This document shows, one piece after another, positions 15,901-25,800 of a DNA stretch of 29,417 bases. The position numbers and the translations under genes are program-made. This DNA is from CAZMXI01 sp964570205 (lineage in GTDB: Bacteria > Planctomycetota > Phycisphaerae > Tepidisphaerales > Tepidisphaeraceae). The stretch is from NCBI GenBank assembly GCA_964570205.1, contig CAZMXI010000044.1, forward strand, positions 1-29,417, given 5' to 3'. Under the pieces are notes generated by a model. That model saw only the letters and a list, made by a program, of their open reading frames with translations, ran no database searches and was not told the DNA's origin. Position 1 is the first letter of the stretch, and each line of letters starts with the position of its first letter.

Positions 15901-16259
15901 CCGCCCGCAAGGAAGAAGAAGAGCGATATCAAAGCCGTCAGGGCGAGGTATCGACCCTCATCGCGGAAAATACCCTGGCCAAAATCGAACGCGAGATCGC
16001 CTCGCTCAAGGCCCAGCGATCGCAGGGCATGCTCTTCTCCTCTCAGTCCGATCTCGATGACCTCGATCGCTCGATTGACATGCGACAGGAAGAGCTTGGC
16101 CGGCGGCGGGCGCATTACGAAGAAGTCCGCGAGCAGCTCACCCGCGAGCGCGAGCGAATCATCAAAATGCTCCTTCCCCGTCGCTATGCCCTGTACGGCG
16201 AGGCACAAGTCTTCCCCGTGGCCATTGAAATCCGCTTCCCTGCTGGAGGTACACGATGA
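12957..16259 (+). CDS. drmD: SNF2/RapA-type helicase, DISARM DrmD-like
   Basis: An 1100-residue superfamily 2 helicase/translocase. Motif I is DDVGLGKT (160-167), the RapA/DrmD variant of the SNF2 DEMGLGKT motif. Motif II is DEIH (275-278) in LLIVDEIHNL, motif III TATPHNG (310-315). The second RecA lobe has VIFTEYKTTLDYL, LLATDAASEGLNLQ and, near 632-645, RLEQRNGRLDRHGQ. The C-terminal 250 residues contain a long Glu/Arg-rich coiled-coil. ATG 12957 (MGKQAADKLA) is my start; the frame also opens at TTG 12876. Its stop overlaps the methylase ATG by four bases. In class 1 DISARM the SNF2-like DrmD accompanies the adenine methylase DrmMI and the DrmA/DrmB core, which restrict phage DNA; the neighbours here fit. 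Confidence 0.88.
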   Translation: MGKQAADKLATATPSAPDARIPRVGMLAVVRNRRAIISEVRPFGSQDGMQQNLVRLEYKDDARPEVDEVIWELEPSPQLLQPGELPSARNNPMPADDFDALVRAARWSAIRPFVDPDGEGPISRLPISAPFHGAVEVDDFQLVPLLKALRMPRVSLLIADDVGLGKTIETGLIASELLIRRRVNRILILTPASLRLQWRDEMWSKFAMPFDIIDRDSTLKLRRTLGIDSNPWRCSSRAIASYHYLRQPDVLEQFLSASRSPEGSPHLPWDLLIVDEIHNLMPAPIGEDSQLCQMLRQIAPLFEHRLFLTATPHNGHTRSFTGLLEMLDPVRFSQTDELRPAEKERVKQVVIRRLKREINERTSPPRFCSRKPPQALVLNLSDAEVRLIDAYDAFRAKVRSVVARSSKQRRLAGTFAIEILGKRMLSGPMTFLESWRRCKQGLAEQEAAPDAEVLAAERAVNEETADDRETQQREITAAGVVGSWMKAIATDIAGEIQDIDSAAAGLGVKLEQGIITQDPKTDTRFKALCGLIEWLIRDGDKWREDERLVIFTEYKTTLDYLLRRLRDIYADADRFLCLFGGMDDLQREQIKQDFNDPAAKVRILLATDAASEGLNLQSTARHLLHYDCPWNPSRLEQRNGRLDRHGQARDVQTFHFASEQHADLQFMSYLIGKVDQIREDLGATGDLFDEATHRRLIQGEDVKVVQQSLDLGLQKVQKTVGVPADNTVRVTTSATTGEDEALKGLKALAGELDLDADAQHATLDTALSERVGRPQLTPPEADGRFELKRPDLPNWKDLVDETIRRQSLSGTLGPIPRLTFSPEPFLFQVGLRRVFRPRADTLMLHLSHPIMRKATGNLTRLRFPGPMAVSRWTIRQGSIPRGVQAMLIVHLEELAVNELRETFHHWIRTIQVPVAAGALGKPLPHVAALLLRGAAACHDPAMQDKARELLDDLTPELQSLVHAHRKRLTDDLREQLQTDGKTARKEEEERYQSRQGEVSTLIAENTLAKIEREIASLKAQRSQGMLFSSQSDLDDLDRSIDMRQEELGRRRAHYEEVREQLTRERERIIKMLLPRRYALYGEAQVFPVAIEIRFPAGGTR

Positions 16260-19200
16260 GCAGCGAAGCGTACCACTGGTGGGCCAATCTTCTTCATGGC
16301 GGGATGCTTCTGGACCTGCCGCGTCTGGCCAAGCTCATTCCCGAACTTCCCGCACCGTTGCCCGGCTACCAAGGCGAGCAGTTGCGCCGTGAAATCACCA
16401 GCTTCACCGGCGACCTTGGCGGCAAACGCACGGCTTTCGTTGCGTTCGTGCTGGAGAAGACGTGCGGATTCTCGCCGCCACTGGGGCATTGGCACCGCGG
16501 CTCGAAGATCGACGCCTTGTGGACCCGCCGGGGCTTCGGCGGTGAAACCATCCGGCCTGATCACCTCTGGATCGCCGGTACGGGCGGTCTGATGCCCGTC
16601 TTCATCGACGATCAGAAACGCCTTGGACTCGGCCGCGGCAAACGTGTCTACTCGCATGTGCTCCAGTGGCTCCGTGCCACCGGCCAAGCATTGGCCGTGC
16701 TCACCAATGGCCAGCAGTGGCGTATCGTCTTCGCCGGTTCTGATTTCGATGCCTTTGTCGAGTGGGATATTCAGCAGTGGTTCGCCGAAGGCGAGTTCTC
16801 GGCTGAATTCTCCGGGCTTCGCGGCCTGCTTGCCCCGTCACGCTGGACCGGCGAGCAGGTTGACCAGCCTTGCCCGCTGCTGCTCTCCATTCGCGACAGC
16901 CGAAAGGGACAATCCGACCTGTCGCAGGTGCTCGGCGAACGAGTCCGCCAGGCCGCCGAACATCTCATTCAGGCCCACGCCGCCGCCTTTGTCGGCCAGA
17001 ACCTTCCGCCAGCCGACATCTATCGCGCTGCCGTCCGCATGATCATGCGCATGGTCGTGGTTCTCTTCGCCGAAAGCCGCGATGGGCTGCTGCCGCGCGA
17101 CAATCCGACCTATTACAGCGGCTATAGCCTCCACGGCTTGCGCGAATTGCTGGAGCGCATCAGCCCACACCGGCTTGCCGAAGCCTACAGCGCCTGGCCC
17201 CGCGTGCTGGCTCTGTTCAGGCTCATCTACAGCGGCTGCGGCCATGAGGCCATGCCGGTTCCCGCATACGGTGGCGAATTGTTCGCTCCCGGCAACGCCG
17301 CTGGCGATGACCCGATGGGCCGGACCCTGGCCATCTTTGAAACCGCCTGTTTCGGCCAGAGCCTCACGAGCGACCTGGAGGTCCGCCGCATTCTCGATCT
17401 TCTCACCCGCACCCGGATTCGCATTCGCCAGGGCCGATCCAGCACGCTGGTCCCGGCGCCGGTGGATTTCTCCAACCTCGACAACGAATACATCGGTATC
17501 CTCTACGCGGGCCTGCTCGACTTTGAACTGCGCTGCGCCCGCCCTGAAGAGCCCATTGTCTTTCTTGCCCTGGGCAACCAGCCATCGCTGCCCCTGGCCT
17601 CGCTTGAGGCCATGGATGATGCGGCCATCAAGAACCTATTGGAGAAATTCAGCAAGACGGGTGACGATGATGACGCAGAGGAGCCGGAAGAAGCCCCGGC
17701 AGAGCCTGAACCCACTGACGATGCAGAGCCGGCAGCCGAAGATGAATCGTCGGCCGACATTGCCGCCGAGCCGCTGGCCGATTCCCGCCTCAGCCTCCAG
17801 GGGCGCGCTGAAGCCTGGGCACGTCGGGCCTGCGAGATCGGCAAGCTCGTTTCCCGGCCGCGTGGCGCCATGACTCCCGAAAAGCGGATGCGGTACGAAG
17901 CCGATGTCGCCTCTGCCGCCCGCAAGCTCATCACCAAGACCGTATTGCCGGGCGAATGGTATCTCGCCCGCTGGGGCGGCACGCGAAAAGGCGCTGGCAC
18001 GTTCTATACCGTGCGTCAGCTCGCCGTGCCCACAGTCCAGCGCACTCTCCGCCCACTGGCCTACGACCCACCGGCCGGCGCCGACGGCAAACCGAACATT
18101 GATGCCCCGCCGGGACAATGGAAAGTCAAACCGCCCGAAGCCATCCTGGCACTCAAAGTCTGCGACCTCGCCTGCGGCTCCGGCTCTTTTCCCCTGGCCT
18201 CGCTGCGCTTCCTCACCGATGCCCTCTATCAGTCGATGGTGGTGCATGGCCGCTTTCGCCAGCATAACGGCCGTGACATCATGGAACTGATCCGCGATGC
18301 CTCCGGCCGCGAATCGCTTACCAGCGAGTTACTTCCGTGCCGACCGGATGATGATGACTTTGAAGTCCGCGTCAAAGCCATCCTGCGCCGGTATGTCGTC
18401 GAACGCTGCATCTATGGCGTCGATCTCGATCCGCTGGCCGTTGAACTCTGCCGCCTGTCGCTCTGGATCGAAACGCTCGACCGCAGTCTGCCCATGACCT
18501 TCCTTTCCCACAAGATCAAGTGGGGCAACGCGCTGGTCGGGGCGTGGTTCGATCAGTTTCTGCATTACCCGGTTATGGCCTGGCAGCGCGTTGGCGGCGA
18601 TGAGAAGCACGCCAACGGCGTGCATGTTGAGGAAGGGCAACAAACCAAGGCAATCGCCGCGTTCGCAAAGCAGGTCAAGGCCGACCTTGTCAGCTACATC
18701 GACGGCGCCACGCTGTTCTATCCGGTGGATCTGACCACCGTGCGCACCGGACACGACACCGCCGAAAACGCCCTGCGTGAGATTCACTCCCTGGGCATCA
18801 CCGAGGTTAGCCAACGCCAGCAGCGATACGAAGCGCTCCGCTCCAGCCCCGAGTTTCGCCGGCTTCAGGATGCGTTTGACCTCTGGTGTGCCCTCTGGTT
18901 CTGGCCCGCCACCGACCTGCATGCCGCGCCAGTCCCGAGCCAATTCGCCAAGGGCAATCTCAGCGCGGAAACCTGGGCCATTGCGCGAAAGGTCGCCGGC
19001 GAACGCCATTTCTTCCATTGGGAGCTAGAGTTTCCCGATGTCTTTGGGCACTCATCCGCAGGCTTTGACGCCGTCAACGGCAACCCGCCCTGGGAAATCT
19101 CCAAGCCGAACAGCAAGGAGTTCTTCTCGGCCGTCGATCCGCTCTATCGTGGCTATGGCAAACAGGACGCCATCTCTCGCCAAAAGGACTACTTCCGCAA

Positions 19201-21511
19201 CGACGAGCAGACGGAAAGCCGCTGGATCGACTACCAAGCGTTCTACAAGGCCATGTCCAACTGGGTCAGCAGCGCTGGCTTTCCATACGGCGATCGCGTT
19301 ACGGTGGACAAAGACGGCAAGAAATCCCATGACCTGAACTTGGCCGAGCCGCGCAGCCGCGACAGCTTCGTCGGTTCCCAGCATCGGCACAACACTTGGA
19401 AAGCTGCTCGCGAAGAATCGTCGGGCTACGCCGACCGGGATCATGCCTTCCGCCACCAGGGTTCGGGCGATATCAACCTGTACAAGATGTTTCTGGAGCA
19501 GGCCCACGCAATTCTCGGTGATGGCGGCCGACTGGGTCTGATCGTTCCCTCCGGCCTCTATTCGGACAGCGGCTCGCGCCCCCTCCGCCAGCTCTTCACC
19601 GAGAAGTGCCGCTGGGAATGGCTCTTCGGCTTTGAGAACAGGGAAGGCATCTTCGACATCCATCGTTCTTTCAAGTTCAATCCCGTTATCATCCAAAAGC
19701 ACGGGAAGACCGATGCCATCCGCACAGCATTCATGCGCCGACAGCTTACCGACTGGGAAGAGGCCACGCAGCACGTGACCCTGTATCCGGCCGACCGGAT
19801 CACGCGATTTTCGCCCAACAGCTTGGCGTTGCTGGAGATTCAATCCCAGCGAGACTTGGAGGTATTGACGAAGGTGTACAGTAATTCGATCCTCTTGGGT
19901 GATGAATCACCAGACGGATGGGGTATCAGGTACGCCCGCGAGTTTGATATGACCAATGACTCCCGCCTCTTCCCGCCACGGCCAAAGTGGGAGGAGTGGG
20001 GTTATCAGGCGGACGAATACAACCGTTGGATTAAGGGGGACTGGCAGGCTGTTGAGCTTCTCTACGCCGAATTGCGTGTCAAGCCCCTTCCCACCGGCCA
20101 GCGTCGATGTGCTCAGCCGCCGTATGACACGCTTCCCATCCCCCGCGTGGATTTTCCCGCGGGCATCATCTTCTCTCGTGAAGCAACGCACTTCATTCGG
20201 GAGACAGATATTCCCATTGTCGAGTTCACGGACGCTGCCGGTAAGCCACTAACGATTAAGGATGGACGGGGAAGTAGTGCGCGAGAGAGGAAGATCACTG
20301 GGCCGGCCATCGCGCTGCCGCTCTATGAAGGGCGTATGATTGGGCAGTTTGATTTCAGCGAAAAGGGATGGGTATCCGGCAAGGGGCGTTCTGCCGAATG
20401 GCGTGACATCCCCTGGGAGCACAAGCAGATTGAACCACAGTACGTTATGGGGGCCGCAAGCTACACGATGGTTCGTGACCGTGAAGGGCAGCCGAAGGCG
20501 TTACGAGGCCTGAAGTTAGGTTTTATGGCTGTTGGCTCTGCTACCAACTCACGTTCTATGATCGCGGGATTTGTTCGAGACTGCCCATGTGGAAATGCTG
20601 TGCCGCCACTTCTACCTCGCCGCACAACCCTCGGACCTGCGATGGGAGCCGTGTTGGACAGCTTTGCTTTTGATTTCGTTATGCGGTGTCGACTCGGCGG
20701 ATTGAACCTTAACTACTTCGTGATCGCTGAGTCGCCGTTGCCTAATCCTTCAAGGGTGGCTCAGCAGGTCGTTACGCTTGCTTCGGGCGCGATGATCTGC
20801 GATGTCATGTTTGCCGACACTTGGGCAGCAAGTAGAGTGGCAACCCGTATTCCGTGGAGAAAAGCATGGGCCATTACGCGGCATGAGCGATCACGATGCA
20901 TTGCTGCATGCAACGCAATCGCGCTGTCGCTCCTGGGGTACGACCATAATGCCGCCAGCCACATCCTCGATCAATGTGATATTCCACGTTTCCAACTGAC
21001 AGACGCGGTGACGTACCGCCTGAAGCCCAAAGGTTTTTGGAGGATCGACAAGGACAAAGACCCCGAGCACCGCCTCACGGTGTTGTCCCTTGTCGCCTTC
21101 CATGACCTCCAGGCGAAGATTGCCGCGTGTAACGGGGACGTTTCGAATGGGATTGAGGTGTTCTGCAATCAGAATGATGGCGAAGGATGGATGCTGCCGG
21201 AAACGCTCCGCCTGGCCGACTACGGTTTGGGCCACGACGATCGCGCCCGGAACCACCAGCCCGTCCGCGAGTGTTTCGGCCCGCGTTTCTACGACTGGCA
21301 ACTCGCCCAGACCACCGAGGAAAGCTGGAAGGAATGCCATCTTCACGCCCGAAATCTCCTGGGTGCGGACGACTACCAACGGTTACTCGACAAACTTGAA
21401 GGCCGCACAACCCCCACGCCGACAGTCGGACCCAGCACGATTGATACGCGTACGGGGACGCTGTTCGATATCGACGATGCGCCGCTTTTCCAAAAGAGAC
21501 AGGAGCCGTAG
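16256..21511 (+). CDS. drmMI: Giant Eco57I-type N6-adenine methylase, DISARM DrmMI-like
   Basis: A 1751-residue SAM-dependent DNA adenine methylase. SAM-binding motif I is DLACGSGSF (637-645). Catalytic motif IV is NPPW (943-946) in DAVNGNPPWE, about 300 residues later, as in Eco57I/PglX-like enzymes. The N-terminal ~170 residues look like a type IIG nuclease region: RPDHLW (Asp102), then FIDDQK (Asp119-x-Lys121), then LAVLTNGQQWRI. A highly acidic low-complexity linker occupies about 465-505. The C-terminal 700 residues should hold target recognition and helical domains. It starts at an ATGA overlap with the helicase. The expected role is methylating host DNA so that the system spares self. 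The possible nuclease part would make it a fused restriction-modification enzyme; this is not typical for DrmMI. Confidence 0.88.
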   Translation: MSSEAYHWWANLLHGGMLLDLPRLAKLIPELPAPLPGYQGEQLRREITSFTGDLGGKRTAFVAFVLEKTCGFSPPLGHWHRGSKIDALWTRRGFGGETIRPDHLWIAGTGGLMPVFIDDQKRLGLGRGKRVYSHVLQWLRATGQALAVLTNGQQWRIVFAGSDFDAFVEWDIQQWFAEGEFSAEFSGLRGLLAPSRWTGEQVDQPCPLLLSIRDSRKGQSDLSQVLGERVRQAAEHLIQAHAAAFVGQNLPPADIYRAAVRMIMRMVVVLFAESRDGLLPRDNPTYYSGYSLHGLRELLERISPHRLAEAYSAWPRVLALFRLIYSGCGHEAMPVPAYGGELFAPGNAAGDDPMGRTLAIFETACFGQSLTSDLEVRRILDLLTRTRIRIRQGRSSTLVPAPVDFSNLDNEYIGILYAGLLDFELRCARPEEPIVFLALGNQPSLPLASLEAMDDAAIKNLLEKFSKTGDDDDAEEPEEAPAEPEPTDDAEPAAEDESSADIAAEPLADSRLSLQGRAEAWARRACEIGKLVSRPRGAMTPEKRMRYEADVASAARKLITKTVLPGEWYLARWGGTRKGAGTFYTVRQLAVPTVQRTLRPLAYDPPAGADGKPNIDAPPGQWKVKPPEAILALKVCDLACGSGSFPLASLRFLTDALYQSMVVHGRFRQHNGRDIMELIRDASGRESLTSELLPCRPDDDDFEVRVKAILRRYVVERCIYGVDLDPLAVELCRLSLWIETLDRSLPMTFLSHKIKWGNALVGAWFDQFLHYPVMAWQRVGGDEKHANGVHVEEGQQTKAIAAFAKQVKADLVSYIDGATLFYPVDLTTVRTGHDTAENALREIHSLGITEVSQRQQRYEALRSSPEFRRLQDAFDLWCALWFWPATDLHAAPVPSQFAKGNLSAETWAIARKVAGERHFFHWELEFPDVFGHSSAGFDAVNGNPPWEISKPNSKEFFSAVDPLYRGYGKQDAISRQKDYFRNDEQTESRWIDYQAFYKAMSNWVSSAGFPYGDRVTVDKDGKKSHDLNLAEPRSRDSFVGSQHRHNTWKAAREESSGYADRDHAFRHQGSGDINLYKMFLEQAHAILGDGGRLGLIVPSGLYSDSGSRPLRQLFTEKCRWEWLFGFENREGIFDIHRSFKFNPVIIQKHGKTDAIRTAFMRRQLTDWEEATQHVTLYPADRITRFSPNSLALLEIQSQRDLEVLTKVYSNSILLGDESPDGWGIRYAREFDMTNDSRLFPPRPKWEEWGYQADEYNRWIKGDWQAVELLYAELRVKPLPTGQRRCAQPPYDTLPIPRVDFPAGIIFSREATHFIRETDIPIVEFTDAAGKPLTIKDGRGSSARERKITGPAIALPLYEGRMIGQFDFSEKGWVSGKGRSAEWRDIPWEHKQIEPQYVMGAASYTMVRDREGQPKALRGLKLGFMAVGSATNSRSMIAGFVRDCPCGNAVPPLLPRRTTLGPAMGAVLDSFAFDFVMRCRLGGLNLNYFVIAESPLPNPSRVAQQVVTLASGAMICDVMFADTWAASRVATRIPWRKAWAITRHERSRCIAACNAIALSLLGYDHNAASHILDQCDIPRFQLTDAVTYRLKPKGFWRIDKDKDPEHRLTVLSLVAFHDLQAKIAACNGDVSNGIEVFCNQNDGEGWMLPETLRLADYGLGHDDRARNHQPVRECFGPRFYDWQLAQTTEESWKECHLHARNLLGADDYQRLLDKLEGRTTPTPTVGPSTIDTRTGTLFDIDDAPLFQKRQEP

Positions 21512-21513
21512 CC

Positions 21514-21723
21514 ATGGGATTCGAGGAGAGCCCAAAATATCAGGCAGCCGGGAAACGGCTCCCCGACGAACTCCGACCCGCGTACAAGGAATTGGTGAAG
21601 CACTATTCCTTTCTGACGGAGATTCGTTACGGGAGAAGCTATATCGCGTATGAGTTGCTCGCGGATTTAGTGCTAGCGGGATGGCGGCTGAGTGCAACAG
21701 CTCATCCGGACAGCAAGATATAG
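21514..21723 (+). CDS. Small protein of unknown function in the DISARM-like operon
   Basis: A 69-residue protein starting two bases after the methylase stop, so very likely translated in the operon. No clear Shine-Dalgarno is present apart from GGAG inside the end of the methylase gene, 10 bases before the ATG. The sequence (PDELRPAYKELVKHYSFLTE, then YIAYELLADLVLAGWRLS) predicts helices only. It has no motif I recognise, no Cys/His cluster and no signal peptide. Composition resembles a small regulatory or scaffold subunit. Its placement between the methylase and a decayed copy of the methylase tail suggests it entered by a local rearrangement. Confidence 0.7.
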   Translation: MGFEESPKYQAAGKRLPDELRPAYKELVKHYSFLTEIRYGRSYIAYELLADLVLAGWRLSATAHPDSKI

Positions 21724-21820
21724 AGGCAACACGGCCCTGCGCTCGATCACGTACAGCGAGACGATCTTTGACATCGGCAATGGGCCGCTGTTACAGGGAG
21801 CCACGAAGAAGGAGAATTGA
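21722..21820 (+). pseudogene. Remnant of a second methylase C-terminus
   Basis: In one frame ending at TGA 21818-21820 the sequence reads RSITYSETIFDIGNGPLLQ and a short basic tail. This aligns with the extreme end of the upstream methylase, STIDTRTGTLFDIDDAPLFQ. DNA similarity is also visible (GTTCGATATCGACGATGCGC against CTTTGACATCGGCAATGGGC). No start or upstream body is present. I read it as the tail of a lost or recombined methylase gene. The short length makes chance resemblance possible but unlikely. Confidence 0.55.
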
Positions 21821-21822
21821 AC

Positions 21823-22833
21823 ATGCCAGCCGACATTGGCGAAATGTTCTACACCGGTGAGACGCCGTGGCATGGGCTGGGGATCGCACTGGCGAAGCCG
21901 GCAACCCTGGATGAGGCGATCAAGGTCGGCGGCTTGGACTGGCAGGTCGGCCAGGTGGACCTCATGACGGCAGACGATCCGCCGTCGCCTGTGGGAAAGC
22001 GGCGGGCGATTGTGCGGCTGGATCGCCCCCCTGGGCACGAAGGCCGGGTTCTGGGGGTCGCTCACTTGGGATTTCAGCCGGTGCAGAACCGTGACGGGGC
22101 GCTGTTGTTTGACGCGATCTTCGGGCATGGCAAGGCCGTGTATCACACCGGCGGCTACTTGGGCGACGGCGAGGTGGTCTGGCTTCTCGCGAAAATTGAC
22201 AGGCCGCTGGAGATCGCCCCCGGCGATATCGTGCAGCCATATGCCCTCTTCGCCAACAGCCACGATGGTTCGATGGCGTTCAATATCCGCCTGACAACCG
22301 TGCGAGTGGTCTGCCGCAATACACTGGCGCTTTCAATGCGCGAGAAGCGGTTTGGCCAGCAGTTCCGCCGTGCCCACCAGGGAACGCTCCGCGAGCACGC
22401 GGAGGCGGCGCAGGCGTTCTTTGCCGCCACCTTGAAGGAATTGGACTTTGTAGCGGGTGGCTTCACCGACCTAACCAAACGAGCATGCACCGACGCGAAG
22501 TTTGGCCAGATCGTCGAGGCACTCCTGCCTGAGCCAACCAAGCCTCGCAATGCTGAGCGCAGTCCCGGGCTGCGGAAGGCCTGGGAAAATCGCGTGGCGG
22601 AGGTCCGAACGGCACGCAAGAAGATCGGCGAGCTACGCACCAGTGGCAAGGGCATGGATCTGGCCGGTTCGCGTGGGACGTTCTGGGGCGTGCTCAACGC
22701 AGTGCTGGAGTTCATTGACCACCATCGGGAGGTCAAGGGCTCTCGCCTGTCATACGCGCTGATGGGCGATGGGATGGAACTGAAAGTGCGTGCGTTCAAC
22801 ATGATTCGTGACGAGGCAGCGAAGGCCGCATGA
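21823..22833 (+). CDS. DUF932 (phage/plasmid-like) protein
   Basis: A 336-residue protein of the DUF932 / phage-plasmid-like TIGR03299 family. Typical features: the N-terminal MFYTGETPWHGLG, a central LGFQPVQNRDGALLFDAIFG, and FANSHDGSMAFNIRLTTVRV followed by VCRNTLALS near residues 145-170. These proteins occur on phages, plasmids and genomic islands; their biochemical role is unknown. ATG 21823 has AAGGAG eight bases upstream; the TTG two codons earlier is too close to it. It sits inside the DISARM-like operon, 13 bases before the giant helicase gene, so co-expression is likely. DUF932 is not a core DISARM component, and it may be an inserted cargo gene or an accessory factor specific to this variant. 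Confidence 0.85.
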   Translation: MPADIGEMFYTGETPWHGLGIALAKPATLDEAIKVGGLDWQVGQVDLMTADDPPSPVGKRRAIVRLDRPPGHEGRVLGVAHLGFQPVQNRDGALLFDAIFGHGKAVYHTGGYLGDGEVVWLLAKIDRPLEIAPGDIVQPYALFANSHDGSMAFNIRLTTVRVVCRNTLALSMREKRFGQQFRRAHQGTLREHAEAAQAFFAATLKELDFVAGGFTDLTKRACTDAKFGQIVEALLPEPTKPRNAERSPGLRKAWENRVAEVRTARKKIGELRTSGKGMDLAGSRGTFWGVLNAVLEFIDHHREVKGSRLSYALMGDGMELKVRAFNMIRDEAAKAA

Positions 22834-22846
22834 GGGGATTATTCCT

Positions 22847-25800
22847 ATGGCGATCAACCCGATTATCTACACCGAGAAGGTCGTCCGCAGCTTCCTGCGG
22901 TATCAGTTGACGGCGTATCCGTTCACCGACCCCCGTCTGCATCGGCAGATGCGTGAGCTTCTGAATCTGGACCTGGTTCGTCATACCCCGCTGCTGCAAG
23001 GGCCGTACATCAGCCTCTCGCGTAGCTTCAAGCAAGGGGCGGCCGTTACCGGAATGGTCAGCGAAGGTCTATTACATCCGCACATGCCGGCGATTATCGG
23101 CGGCCGGGTGAGCCACTTGTATGGCCACCAGGAGAAGGCCATTCGCTCCATCCTGCAAGGTAAGACCACCCTGGTTTCAACCGGGACGGGCTCGGGCAAG
23201 ACCGAGTGTTTCCTCTATCCGATCATCAGCCAGTGCCTGAAACTCAAGGATGCCGGCGAGCCGGCCGGGATTTCGGCCGTAATCGTCTATCCGATGAATG
23301 CCCTGGCGGAAGATCAGCTCGACCGCTTGCGCGGCCTGCTGGCCGGCAGCGGCGTCTCCTTCGGCATGTACATCGGCAAGACGCCGGAGTACGAACGCGA
23401 AGTGGCCGGGCATCGCCTGCAAACCGGGGCAAGCCGGGCGGACTATGAGGCGGTGCTGTCACAATACCGCGAACAGGGCCGGCCGGACGCTGTCCATCCG
23501 GCGGAAGAGGTTTGCTCGCGCGAGGTGATGCGGACGGCGGGAAGTCAGCCGCGAATTCTCCTGACCAACGTGAAGCAGCTTGAACTACTGTTGACGCGAC
23601 AGGTGGATGTGGAGCTATTCAGCCACGCCCGGCTGGATTATCTGGTGTTTGATGAAGCTCACACCTTTACCGGCATCAGCGGGGCGGAGACGGCCTGCCT
23701 GATCCGTCGCCTGCGCCGGTTCTGCGGCAAGACAAGCCAGCAGACGACTTGCGTGGCAACCTCGGCAACCATCGTGGATGCCAAAGACCCGGATGCCGGC
23801 CGGAGTTTCGCTTCGCGCTTCTTCGGGATTGAGGCCGCGGGCGTGGAGTGCGTGCATGAGGAGTACGAGAAGGACGTATGGAAGCTGGGAAGGCTGAACC
23901 CCAAGGCGCCGGTCGAACCGGTGGTCGAATTGCTGAAGCGAACGCTAGTGGCCGTCGATCTGCCCAACCCCGAAGCGGAGATCCGCGACATTTATGCAAA
24001 ACTCACCGGGGCGCAGTTGCCCGCCGGGGAGTGGAAATCAGCGTTGCACGAGGCACTGACGGGCAATGAGGTGGCGGCGCAAATTCGGGTTTCGCTGACC
24101 GGCGTGCGGCAGCTCGATCTGTTGGTGAATGAATTGGAAACGGCGGTGAAACGGCCGGTTTCGGAAGAGGAGTTGCTTACCTACCTGGCGCTGGGGGCGG
24201 CGGCGTTCAAGGATGGGCGGCCGATCTACAGGCCGGTGGTGCATGCGTTTGTTCGCGGGATTCCCGGTGCCGTGGTGACTTTTCCGCAGGACAGCGAGCT
24301 GAAATTGTGGCTCAGCAGCGAAGATGAAATCGCGACGTGCGGCGAGAAAGGTACCTGGCGCGTGCCCGCACTGACCTGCACGACGTGCGGCCAGCATTAT
24401 TTTGAGACGTGGCTGAAGGATTTCACCTTCACCGGCAAGGAGCCCGAGGGGGGCCAACTGGATGACAACGGCAATGTCTGGTGGCAGGCGATGGCCAAGG
24501 CTACCGGCGGCAAGCGGGCCGTGTTGGTGGATCGGGTCATCTGTCTCGATGACGATGATGACTTGGAGCACCATGACCGGCTGGAGGGGATGTATTTCTG
24601 CCGGCATTGCGGATCGGCATTCCGCGAGGAAGTGTCCAAGTGCCCGGGATGCGGGAGCATGGATAAGCCGGTGAAGCTGTACGCGGCACGGTCATCCAAG
24701 GACCATGCCGGCTACCTGAGCAGTTGTCTGTCCTGCACGGCCAAGGGCCGGCCGATGGGCCGGCGCTATCGCGAGCCGATGCGTCCGGTGCGGGCGGTGA
24801 ACGTGGCGGATGTGCATGTTCTGGCGCAGGATATGGTGCATCATGCCGAGCGAAAGCGGCTGCTGCTGTTCGCGGACAACCGCCAGGATGCGGCATTTCA
24901 GGCAGGCTGGATGAAGGACCATGCCCGGCGTTTTCGCCTGCGCCGGCTGATGGCCGACGCGATGAAGGGCGGGGCCGTGTCGGTGGGCGACATGGTCAAG
25001 AAGATCGACGACATGCTGGATGCCGACGATTCGCTCTCGCGGGCGCTGATCCCGGAAGTCTGGCGGGTGGTGGCGAAGGAAGGTTCGGGCGGAACCCACG
25101 CCGATGAACGCCGCCATTACCTTCGCATCCAGGTGCTACGGGAAATCGCCACGCCGGCCAATGAACAGAGAGGCTTGGAGCCCTGGGGCCGCATGCGCGC
25201 CACCTACACCGGCCTTGATGCGGCGTCGGAGTTCATCCAGAAATGGGCCAACAAGCTGCGCCTTCCGCCGGAAGACCTCAAGGGAGGCGTTGAGACGCTG
25301 CTGGACCAGCTTCGTCGCCAGCGGATGTTGCACGATCCGCACCGGGAGATATTCACGCGGTACTGGAACGATGGCGACCGCGAAATACAACGTGGCTACC
25401 TGCCGGTGATGCCCGGCGGTCCGCAGGGGATGAAGCTCAAGGTGGATGCAGGCGATGACCGCAACCTGGTCCGGCCCTGGCTGGGCGAGCGAAGCACGGT
25501 CGTGCGACAGATCGCCAAGAAATGGGGCGTTGTCGATGCGGATATTCCTGGCTTCCTGGATGCTCTCTGGAACTACCTCCGCAGCGATATTCCGGGAATC
25601 CTCGTGCCGGTGACGCTCAAGAGCAGCAAGGACAAGCCGCTGGCCAAGTGCAGCGGGGTCTACCAGATTGATGCGGGTGTCGTGCGGTTGAGCGAGAACC
25701 ACGGCTATTATCGCTGCAAGACATGTCGGCGAAAGGTATCGCGGCGGGCGCCGCACAACCTGTGCATGGCCTGGCAGTGCGATGGGGAAATGGAGTTCAT

